64,000 nt of DNA from an uncultured Verrucomicrobia subdivision 3 bacterium (GTDB lineage Bacteria; Verrucomicrobiota; Verrucomicrobiia; Limisphaerales; UBA11358): contig CAITTG010000097.1 in assembly GCA_903895255.1 (NCBI GenBank), positions 1-64,000 of the forward strand. Reading direction: 5' to 3'. The notes beneath the pieces were generated by a model. That model made no database searches and was not told the origin of the DNA. It saw only the letters and a list, made by a program, of their open reading frames with translations. Position numbers and translations under genes: made by a program. This document shows positions 34,401 through 46,400 of the stretch, piece by piece; positions within the stretch are counted from its first letter, which is position 1; each line of letters begins with the position of its first letter.

Positions 34401-37400
34401 GCCGGCGAGCGGGGCAAGGCTGCCGAAGTTGAAGAGGTTGTTGCCTTCGGCGCTGGCATTCAGGATCAGCGGTCCGGTGTTGGCCTGAACGTTGAAGATG
34501 TCGGAACCATAAGCGCCACCATTCAAGGTGGTGGTGCCGGCGGCCGTGCCCAGCACCAGGAAGCCGTCGGTGCCGGCCGCGCCATTGACCACGAGATTGG
34601 TCTTGCTGTAATCGATGATGGAACCAGCCCCCGTGAGCGTGACCGACGTGGAGGTGATGGTGAATTGATCACCGCCAGCCGCGCCGTTAATGGTCAGCGT
34701 GTTGGTCTTGAAACCACCCCCGGCGATGGTGAGCAGGGCGGCGAGCGGCATGTTCACCGTGAAATTATCGGTGCCGCTGCTGCCGTTGATTGTGGCGGGC
34801 GAGCTCAGCGAGTTGACCGTGAAGTTTTCGGTGCCGCTGCCGGCATTCAAAGTGAGCGCACCGCTGTTGCCATTGACCGTGAAGGTGTCGGCGGCGGCGG
34901 AGCCATTGATGGTCAGCGTGCCGCTGTTACCATTGACGGTGAACATATTGCCGGCGCTGCCACCGTTGATGGTAATGATGCCACTGTTGCCGTTGACAAC
35001 ATACACACCACCATCCTTGAGGCCGTTGATGGTGAGCGAACCACTGCTGCCGTTGATGGTGTAAGTATCCATATACGGCCCGCCGTTAATAACGGTGGGC
35101 ACCCCATTGCCGTCCACGATGAAGGCACTGTCACCGCCGGTGCAGTTGTAAGTGACGGACTTCATGCCATCGAACAGCACCGTGTCCCCGCCGTTGCCGA
35201 GGCCATCGATGGAGTTGGCCGTCAGCGTCAGGTTCTGACCGATGGTGGCCAGATTGACGACGAGCTGGTTGCCATTGAAGGTATTGCCGTTGCCGTGGAG
35301 GTCGAGCGGGGCGAGGAAGCCGAGGCCGAGCGAGGTGTCCTGGGCGTTGAGGGTGTAGAATTCGTTGCCAGCACCGCCATTGACCGTGACTTCATTCCCG
35401 GCGGTGACACCGTTGATCGTAACGTTGAGATTGCCAGAGCCGAGGTTGACCACCACGTCGATGGCAGTAGCATCCCAATAAATGGCACCCGCGGTCCCCA
35501 TGGCCGAACTGAGAATCTGGCCGGACACCTGGCCAGCCAAATTAACCAAACCGTTGGCATCCACAATCGTGGAGATGGTGAAGTTCTGGTTGGCGGCATC
35601 GCCCGTGTCATCCACGAAGATGGTCTTGGTCGCATTGGCGTCAAAGCCTGCGAAAATACTCAGACTGGCCTGGATGCCGCTCAGCAGACCGGGGAGTTGC
35701 GGGTTGGCGCTGGTGAACGGAATCTGCACGTTGGACCAGCCCACATAGAAGGTGTCATTCTGCGTGGGCGAACCCGCCAGGACGATCATGATGCTGCCGG
35801 TGATGGGATCCTGATAAACGGTGAACTCGTTGGCGAACGCGGTCTTGTTGATGGCAGCAGTAATCTCAGCGACCAACTGACTGACCGAGGAATTCCCGGC
35901 CGCAGCACTCTGCGGCACGGTGATGGTGAGGGTCTGGCCCAGGAGGTTGATCTGGAAGTTAAAGGCCGCGCTCAAGGTCCCGGCGATCGACGGGGTGGCG
36001 ATCATCATCCCGGGCTGGCCGATAAAGTAGTTCGGCGGGACACTGACCCAGGACGGGAGGACCGGCAGCGCGCCATCGCCCAACACCCGGGTGGAGGTGA
36101 CGATGGAATCCAAGTAGAAGCTGTCGGACCCGTTCAAACCGGCGACATTCAATTGCGTGAGATTCTGGAAGAGGACATCCAGGCCGGCACCGGTGACTGA
36201 GTAGCCAGAGACCAGGAAGGAGTCATTCAACACCGTGCCCAGGACGGTCAGTGCCGTGGTGCCGGTGCCGCCATTGATGTAAACCGGAGCGTTGATGCGA
36301 TAGCTGTCCACGAAGCCGGGGTAGGAGCCGCCGCCCAGCGAGGCGTTCACTTGCAGCGAGAGCAGGGACGCCATCACGTAGAACTGGGTATTCCCGGAAT
36401 CCCCGTTCAGGTAGAGCGGGAAGGTGTTGCCAAAAATGTAGAACGTGTCATTGCCGGTGCCGCCGTTAATCGTCAGGGAGGTGTGGGTGTTGAAGATCGC
36501 GAAGGCATCATTACCGCTGTTCCCGTTGATGGTAATGAACGACTTCGAGATGGGGGTGACGATCAGCCCGGGATAGGCGTCGTCGAGGAGGAACCGGTTA
36601 AGCTCGACGGTCTGGGCGGCCGTGCGATTGCTGTTGGCAAGCAGCGTCTTCGTGGCGGCGGACAATTGGACGCCGGCGAAGTAGCCCGCGTCATAAATCG
36701 AGTTGCCACTATTGATAATTGTGTTGAGCGCGGCCAGCAGCGTGGCTTCCTTCTGGACTAGGGTCTCGCTGCCGGAGGTGAGCTCGGTCTGGGTGGCCGG
36801 GCTAAACAGGCTCCACAAGTAACCGGAAACCCCAGTGTAGAAGTACTGGTTGGCCTGCGCGGTGAGATCGCCAAGCAACTGGGCGAAATTGGGATACAGG
36901 TCCGTGATCACCAGGTTGTAATTGATGCTGTTCGCCTCGCCGAAGGTGTCGGTGATCTGGAGATTGTCGGCGGCTGAACCCAGCGAGATTTCCAACGTGG
37001 GGAAGCCAGTGAAGCGCAGGATGCCCAAAGTGTTGAAGGCCAGGGTGGTGGCGTCCATGGTGCCGGTGCGGGCGGTGGTGGCTCCGGTGTCATCGATATT
37101 CAGGGTGTCCACCCCGCTGCCATAGAGGTTGACATCGCCGTGGAGGTTGTCGAGCACGCTGCCGGTATTGGCGGTGGTGCCGGCACCGGTCACCGGATTG
37201 CCATAGGGATCAATAACGGGCGTGACCGGATTATAAGTGGTGGCAGCCAGCGTGCCGACGGCCACGGCATTGCTGCCCGAGCCGAGATTCACATTGGTCA
37301 CCCAAGCCAGCGAACCCTGAAGGTAGAAGCTGTTACCCAAGTTGGGCAGGTAGAAATTCAGGGTCCAAACCCGGGCGGTCGGGGCCGGCAGGCTGGCACC

Positions 37401-40400
37401 GATCAGGTCGTCGAGCAGGAGGCGGTTCAGGCGGTCAATGACCGAGGCCTGCGTTGGATTCTGCGCCAGCAGCGTGCTGGTCGCGGACAGCAATTTGACA
37501 CCGCCGAACGCCGAGCTGTCGTAAATGGAGGTGCCGTTGGTGACCACCGCATTAAGAGCGGAGATGAAGGCATCCTGGAGCTGGCGCGGGGTGGCGTAGA
37601 TGTTGAGCATCGTCGCCAACTGGCTGGGGGCGTATTTTTGGAACAGGGTGAGCAGGTATTGCTCGCCGCTGGTGAGGGTGATGCCCTTGCTGCCCGGCGA
37701 ATAACCCGGCTGATACGGCGCGAATTCCTGCGTGGGATCGGCCAGGTAAGCCGCCGCCAAGGCCGGCAGACCATTGAAGTCGGCGGCGGCGAACAGGCTG
37801 GTGCCTTCGCTGTAGCCGATGCCGGCATAATTAATCACTGCGCCCATCCCGAAGCCGCCGATCTGGATGGGGGTGAGGTAGCCGGATTGAGCGGTGCCGG
37901 CGTTCTCGTCGCCGATGTTAACGACGTCGCTGCCGGCGGCGCCCAAGTTCAGCACGCCTTGGAAGTTGGTGAGATTGCCGGCATAGCCCGTGGCCGTGGC
38001 GGTGGAAGTGCTGCCGAAGTTAATGATGTTATTGCCGGAGCCGGTGTCAAAGTTGGTGACCTTGCTGCCCGCGCCACCCACGTAGGTGCCTTGAACCGCA
38101 ACGATGTAGTTGCCTTTGCCCAGGGTGAAGTTCGTGGTGGCAATGCCGGTGTAGGTGATGTCATGGGAGCCACCGTTGTCACCCATGTTGAAACCATCGA
38201 TGGTCGAGTTGCTGGCGTTGGACGCCATGACGCCGGTTTCATTGGCCGAGGGCAGGCTGCCAGTGTCATCCACGTTCAGCGTGTCCAAAGTGGTGCCGGT
38301 AATAATGAGCGCGCCCTGGATGCCGGAGAGCAGGCCACCGGTGTTCGGGCTGAGCGTGCCCACATTAATCGTGTTGGTGCCAGTCAGCGTGGTGACGTAG
38401 GTGGTGTCGGCCGTGGTCTGGACATTGACAATGTCGTTGTTGTCGGTGGTGACATGCACCACCGTGCTTTGATAGGTGCTGAAAATGTTGAAGACATTGG
38501 CCTTGTAGCCAAGGTTGACAAACAACTGAGACAGGCCCGAGTAGGTGACCCCATGGCCGAAACCCATGCCCGTCAGAGTGGTGCTGGTCAGATTGCCGGA
38601 CAACACGCCACTCTTGGACCGCGTGGCCCCGGTGTCATCGACCCGCACAGTATCGTTGCCCCCGCCTTGGATGGTCAGCGCGCCAGCGATGTTATCCACA
38701 AAGCCGCCCGTGCCAGGAGCATTGCTGCCAAGGTAGAAGGTGGCGGGGCTCGAACCGTATTTGCGGTTGAGCGTGTAGTTGGTGGCACTGACCGTGGAAA
38801 CGACATTAAAACTGCCACTGCCCGTGCCGAGATACAACAGCATGGTGCCCATGGCGGAATATTGGATGCCCGTGCCAGCCATGCCCAACCCGGTGAGCAG
38901 CGTGGTGCTCAAGGTGCCACTGAATGAATTAGAGTCGCTGCCATCGTCCAGCGTAATGGCGTCGCCACCGAGACCTTGGAAGACCAGCGGAGCCTGAATG
39001 CCACTAAGCAGGCTGTTGTAGCCGACATGGATGTTCATCGTGCCGCCATTGACACCGATCACCGTGGTGCTGCCATGCACCTGCTGGATGTTAACATTGC
39101 CACCGCTCGAATTGATATTGGTGACACTCTGGTCATCCATCAGATTGAACGTGTCGTTTTTGCTGCCGCCGTTCAGGGTGTTGATGGCCGTGCTGAACGT
39201 ACTGTCAATTTCCAGAGTGGAGCCGGCGGGATCGAGATTGATCGTGACAGTGCTGACCCCCTTGTAGGTAAGGTCACCGCCCATGCCGAAACCGGTCACT
39301 TGGGTGGAGCTGAGCTTGCCGCTCTGACCCGCTGTGGTGGTGGTGTCGGTGATGGTCAGAGTGGCGCTGCCACTGCCGTTGAAATTGATCGCGCCCTGAA
39401 TATTCGCCAGTGCGGTGCTGACGATCAGGCTGTCCGCCCCGCCCTTGGAATTGATGTTCACGGTGCCAGCCGGCACGCCACCGCTCATGGTGCCAACATC
39501 CTTCACATAGATCGTGTTGCTCTGGTTGTTGAGATCAATGTTCAGGGCCGAATGGGCGTTGGTCAGGCCGGTGTAATCAACCGCCCCGGACTTGGCCATC
39601 CCGAGTCCGGTCAACTGGCCAAACGTCGTGGAATTATCAGTGTACTGATAGAGGTATCCCGTCTCGGCTTTCTTATCCGTGGTGTCGTTGAAATTCACGA
39701 CCGTCTTCCCGGTGGCGGCTCCATAGATCTTGACGGTATCCGTGATTTGACTCAACCCCACCAGCGTCACCCCGTCCGCGGCGGTGCCGATGTTGATGGT
39801 CGTTGGACCATTGGCCCCGCTCTGGCTGGCGCTGGGATCGCTGCTGTCGGACGGATCATTAATCGTGTAATCCACGCCGTTGGTCGCGGGCAGATTCACC
39901 GTCAAGGTTCCCGGGCCGTCATTATGCAGCTCGGACACCGGAGTGGAGCCAGTGCCATGGTACCGGATATTGCCAGTAACACTGCCGGATGTCGAACCAC
40001 CGGATGTGACCGTGACCGTGCCACTGGTGGTGCTATAAACATTCGTCTCGCCAGTGCCGCCCTGAATGGTGGCGTTGCCAAACCCAATGGTGGCGGTCGT
40101 ATTACCACTGCCATAATTGATGATGGTGAGATTTTGGCCCAGCGGGTCATTGACTTTGACACTTGTTCCCAAGCCCCGACCGATCGTGATGTTGGGCGTG
40201 CCCAAGGGCAGCACGGTGTAATAGACAGTGTCAACGCCCTGGTAAATCTGCGTGATCCCGTTGTCAGTAATCGTGATCGTATCGCCGCCGACATCGCCGT
40301 TGCTGGAAACCACCGGATTCGAACTGTTTGCCGGATCGGCGTAGGCACTTTGCTCAATGTCGATATATTCGTTACTCTTCTGCGGGTTGATGGTGAGCGC

Positions 40401-43400
40401 ACCCTTACCGGTGTATTTCGCCAAGGGCGGCTGGGTCTGGAACGTCAGATCGCCCAGATCAAACGTATGCGTGTACGTGATGGCCACCGTGACGGACAAC
40501 GTCAACTTCACATCCAGCGTCGTGGTACCGTTGCCACTGGTCGTTTCCACCGACAGCGTGGCGGAGAAGCCCAACGAAATTCCAAAAATATAGGCATAAC
40601 CGTAAGCCGTGCCGTTAAAGCCCGCCAGGTGGTTGCCGGAATCATCGTAGTAAGAATACAGTTCCACGGAGATACCGGAGGACAAACCGAAGGTCGTGTC
40701 ACCCACGCTAAAGCTGGCCGAGGCCTTGAGGTCAAAATCACCGTTCGAATCGATGAAACCGGAAGCCGACAAGGTCGCGATCCCCAGGAAATTAAAGCTC
40801 AGCGGATTGCTGTCAGGGATCTCAATTTTGAAATAACTTCCTTGGAGCGTGATATAGAGACTGCCCGTGAAGCTCATGCCCAGGAGGCTCAGGTCAACAT
40901 TGGTCACTGCAATCTGGGTGAAATGTCCCGGAACCGATATGGAGGAGCCATCCTGGAAATTTTCAGTACGCGTCTCCCCGGTGGTGTTGAGCGATAACTG
41001 GAAGTCGCCACTCAGCTTGAACAGGTCGGTATTTAACCCCAGATTGACGCTCAGGGTAAGCTGCAGGGCGATGCCCGGGTCATTGTCATAATAAATGGCG
41101 GCAAACCCTTGCAGCCCCACACCAATGCCAAAGAGCGAAAGCTGACCGTCGATGTAAACCAGGATTTTCGTGTTGGACAGGGTGAGCTGGAAGGAACCTT
41201 CTATGGTAACCACCCCTGCAATGTCCAACTGACCGCCGATGAATAACTGGAAGGTGGAGCCGGGCAGCGATACGGTCTGCGCACCAGTGACATCACCCTT
41301 GGTATCCACCACAAATTCCTGAATATTGACGGCTTTGGCGCCCGTGTTGATCTCGGCCTCCATTTTGCCGCTGAAGGCCAGCGCGGCGTTGCTGGAGTCG
41401 ACACTCATGGAGATGACGCCGGAGAGGCCATCGGCACTAATCGTCAGTGACCCATTATATGTAATCGTGCCGATCGGACCCAGTGTTTCGGTGGATACCA
41501 GCTCGAGCTGGAAACCGGTGCCATCGATGGCAATCCGGAAAGCCCCTTCCAGCTTGTAAAAGCCCAGCAGTTCCAAGGTGCCTTTACCTTCGATCACAAC
41601 ATAAGGCCCGGCCGGATCATTGGTGCCGTCCACCAGACCCGGAGCGCCAGCGGGAATGGACACGCTGGTGTCGATGTATTTCGCCAGCAAAGGCGGCGGG
41701 TTGTAATTAATGCTCTCTCCGAAAGTATTGATGTAGAGCACCAGGTTCGCGTCGAATCCCGTGCCTGGCACCCCGGCCAAATCGCCTGAGGCGGTCAAAT
41801 TTAGGTAGGCGGCAAAGCCCGCTTTGCCGGTGGCGGAACCACCGTTGGGCGTGGCCTGGCCATCATACGCAATATAAATCAGACCGGTGGCCTGGAAGTC
41901 CATGAGTGGACTATCAATCGGCCCCAGTTCGAGCTGGGCGTCGACGAACAGGGTTAAATCGTGGGAGGTGAAGCGGAGGTCAATGCCACCATCAATGCGG
42001 AAAATATGGACCCCGGCAACCGTCAGGTCGGCCTTGCCGCCCACCGCGATTTCGAAGGTGTTGGCCGGCAGCGCCATGGTCAGATTGGACGGTTGCTGGG
42101 TGGTGGTGATGCCGCCCGTGGACGACGGGTTGCTCACGGCCGGAGCGGTCGCCGTGGAGGTGGACGGCACGGCTGTCTTGAACAGGGTGACATTCTGCAC
42201 CGTATCCGTGGTGTTGATATTCAACTGGGCCGAGCCGTGGGCGGACAATTCCATGCCGCCGGCAATCTGGAAATCAAAATCGAACTGGCCGTAGATGGCA
42301 CCCCAAATCTGAATGTTTCCATTGTCGTTGTTAACGATGATATCGCCACCAATTTCCGCAAGCTGGCCGATGTTGGGATCCGTGATGCTCAGATAGCCGT
42401 CGAATTCCATTTCGAAACTGGTGGAGGAAAATGACAGCGAAAAGTCGCCGGTGATCGTCAGCGTGGCGACCCCGGGTTCGCCGATAATGGCCCCCCCACC
42501 GGTGAGTGAGATGTTAAAATATTTGGCCTGGCCAGAACCCGGGTTGGTGATGGGTTGGTGATTGGCATCCAGAAATTGGAACGTCAGGGTGCCGTAAACC
42601 TGGACCAGCGGGTTGTCCGCCGGAGCGTCGATCAGGAAGATGAAGGCTGTCTTGCCGTTGCTCGTCTGGGTAAAGTCGGCGAACAAGTAACCTTTGACGG
42701 TGAACGCACCGTCAAAGGTGAAATTGCCGTCGATCAGCAGTTTAACCCCGACGGAACCATCTGATTTGGTAACGAGACCGATGGTCAGGTCAATATCAGC
42801 CTTGAAGAGGTATTGACTCACATAAGCGTCGTACAACGTGGCCCCGCAATGAATTTCCAGCGGCGGGGTGAAGATGTTCGCGATGCTCGGCGTGCCTTTC
42901 TGGAGAATGGTGCTCATCTGCTGGAGCAACTGGGAGTTCCAAGCGGAGGCTGTGAGCGCACTCGGGGGCTGATATTGGGCGTTGGCCAGGTCGAGCGGGC
43001 TGGAAGGGGTTTGCAACACAGCCCCGAGATCGAAACCACCGCGCAAGTTGGTGATGGCCAAACCAGTCTCATCGCTCAGGATGATCTGCGTGGGGAACGA
43101 GATGTAGAAGGACAGCGGCCCGTATTCCCAGAGGGCGAGGCGCATATTGACCTGGCCCAATCCCGTGATGGTCACGGTGCCGGATAATGCGCAATATAAT
43201 TGCTGGTGGGCAACCGGTGTGGTGGTGTCAGTCGGATCAATCAGGTTGTAGTTGGAGTCAAACTTGGCGATACCGAGGATGACGGAGGCATTGATCGGTC
43301 CGCCAAAGAGGGTGCCACCCACCGAGATACCGGCACTCTGGATGCCAATGATGGGGAACTCGCCGTTGACCAGCTTTTGGACGTCGATCTCGAGGCCGGT

Positions 43401-46400
43401 CACCTCGCCGCTAAAGGTCACATTTCCAGGCAGGAAGCTGGGCTTCTGCACCCCGGCCGACAGAATGATGATAAAGTTGTTCGGGTCGGTGTTAAAGTTG
43501 GTCCACTGCAAGGCCACCGTCAGGTTGGTGATGGGCAGCCAGGTCGGCCACTGGACGGCGGAGGCCGTGTTCTGGCCGGCGGAGAGGACGACCGAGAAAT
43601 TATTTTTCGCCACCAGCGAGCCGTCGCCCTCGATCGCGAAATTACTCGCACCACCGGTGAGGGTGAGCGGGCCGGCGTTCAAGGTGGCGGTGAGACCGTA
43701 AGTGGAAGGGGTGCTGCCCCCGCCGAAGGCGATGAGGTCCTGGTTGGCCGTCGCCTCCGGGTTGATAGTGACGTCATTGGCCGACAGGGTCAGGTACTTC
43801 CCGAAACTGATGGAGATCTGACCTGCAGTGACGATGAAATTGTTAAACGTGATGTTCGTGGGCAGGGCCAGCGGATTGGCAAAATTCACGTGGAACCCGA
43901 TGGTGAATTGGAGCGCCAGGTTGGTGAAGGTGGCCCCCGAGGTGCCGAACGCGAGCGAACCGCTGGTGCTGATGGTGAGGTTCACCGCCATGTCCCCGCT
44001 GAACGAGAACTTGAAGTCCGAGAAGGCGAACGACGGCGTGTCGATGGTGATTGGTCCCAGCTTGTGCGAGGACGAATCATTCGCTTTCCCGTTGGCCACG
44101 GTCAAACCGGACAGGGAACCGCCCAAACTGGTGTAGCTCGGCAAAATTTGGTAGGAGGTCGGACTGGCGATCTGTTCCGCACTGCTGTCCAGCGCAAACC
44201 CGTCGGACCCGCCAAAATGGAAGCTAAAGCTGGTGGTGATGCTGACATAGAGCACGGAATTGTAATAGAGCGAAAGCGTGCCACTACCCACCGTGATGTG
44301 GACCAGCCCATGGGTAATGGGGTCAGGAGTGATGGTCAGGGAATCGGCGGAAAGGGTTACCAGCCCGCCAAGTGACAATTTTGCGCCGGCAACCGTCAGG
44401 CTCCAATTGTTACCCTGAACATACGTAATTTGGGACGCGCTAATGGTGAACAACGTCTGCGATGCATTCTGCGGATTGTTGAAGTCCAGCGTCGCGTTGG
44501 TCGCGGTGATGGTGTTCCCGTTGGTGGCGGTGCTGTCCGCCATCAGAACAATGAAATTGTCGATGGTTAGATTGCCACCGCTTACCGCGACATACACATA
44601 GGCCGTGGATCCGGTGGCCACTTGGGTGCTGGTGAACGTCACGTTGACCACCTGGCCAAGCACGGGAATTACCACCGAGATGGCGTTGGGCGTGGTGTTC
44701 TCCAAAAGGGTCAAGACCCCGCTGGCGCTCACCCCGCCGGTCGAGGCGGCCGCCGTGCCCGAAGCATAGATTGCGTAGCCAGAAGTGTAGAGGACCAAGC
44801 CAAGCTGGCCGTTGGTGACGGAGACACTCACGCCACCACCCACCACACTGCCGGAAACATTGGTGGCACCGATGTAAGTGGTCGTCACCCCGCCGCTGAC
44901 CGTGCGACTGATCGCGAAGTTACCGGACAGGCTCAGGCTGGGTGAAGTGTCACCGCTGGTGGCGGTGCTGGTGTTGCCGATCGAGAACACCAGGGAACCA
45001 CCGAGGCTCTTGATATTGGTTTCGTCGGCGGTGCCGTTGCTGCCGTCGGTAAAGGTAATGGCCACCTGGTTGCCATTGAGCAAGGTCACGGTCTCATTGA
45101 CGGCCTTGCCGGTGGTATTAATCATCAGCGAGGCGCTGCCGGAAAGGGTGAGTCCGGCGGGCAGCCCGTTAATCTTTACACTGCCCACACTCGCGGACAG
45201 GGCGTAAGTGGAGCCACTGACGGTCGAATCCCGGTAGATGACCAAGCCCAAGTTGAAATTATCGAACTCCAGGCCGTAATTGCTGCTGCCGAGGATCGCG
45301 CTGGAGACCTGCACCCCAACCAAAATCTTGGTGACCGTGCCACTGGTGGATTCCTGAATGGCAAAACTGCCATTGTTAATGGTGAAGAAACCGGCGATGT
45401 CCAGATTGGCCGTCCCGGCCACTTCCAGAGTCTGCCCGGCCCCGGTGAGGGCTTGGAGGTCGAGGTTCACCGTGCCGTTTTGGGTCTGCAACAGCGTATG
45501 AGAACTCAGGGGCGCGGTGTTCACGCCATTGTTGTAAATCACGCTGAGGCTGCCGGTGAAGGTTAGGTCAGCCACCCCGTTGAGTGTGTCAGTGCCACCA
45601 TTAGTGACGATGGCGTAATTCGTTCCGCCACCCTGAACATGTTGGATAATCAGCCCCAGGCTCGCACCGGCGATACTGAAGTTCGTATCCGCCGTCCCGA
45701 GGACGAGGTTGATATTGCTAATGCCAGCCGCCAGATAAGTGCTGGTCCCGGCGGTGACCAGTTCCAACCCGAAACTGCCGGACACGGAACCCAGTCCGGT
45801 GATGCCCAGCGTCACGGTGCCCTCAGCCTCGAAGAAGCCCGGCCCTTGAGTAAAGTTGAGAACCACCGGCGCAGCGCCACCAGGCACGGCAATGCTCAAG
45901 TTGCTGACGGCTTGCGAGGTCGTTATGCCCCGCACCGTCAGCCCCGTCGCCGTGAGGGTGAGGCCGGGCACACCCACAAAGGAGTCGGTACCACCATTCA
46001 CCTCAAATGCATAACCATCGTTATAAACCACCATCCCCAGGCTGGCACCGGTGATGGACAGGCCGATGAGGCTGCCATTTTCCTGCGCCCCGATGCTGAC
46101 GTTCACATTGTCAGCTCCAATGATGAGCGTGCCGCTGTTGTCGCTGAAGATGAAATTGCCAGAAATCGTGGCAAACGAGCCGAATTGCAACGTCAGGTTA
46201 GTGGCTGAGAATTCCGTAATATTCGTGTCGCCCAGCACATACGTTACCTGCACCAGCGAGCCGCCGGGCAACGGATTATTAAATTCAATGGCCGGGGCGC
46301 CTTTGGTATTCGAGTAAGTGAATCCATTCGTGCCGCTGCCCTGGGTGAAAGTAATCCCGGCGGTGTATGCAACGGTCACCGCAGCACCGGAGGGTGGCCG

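Noticed and set aside
36380-36540. RTX toxin domain exported by a type I system
   Set aside because: Only two or three GG-x-GND-like nonapeptides occur, with no long RTX array, and no ABC/MFP transporter genes are in the window.
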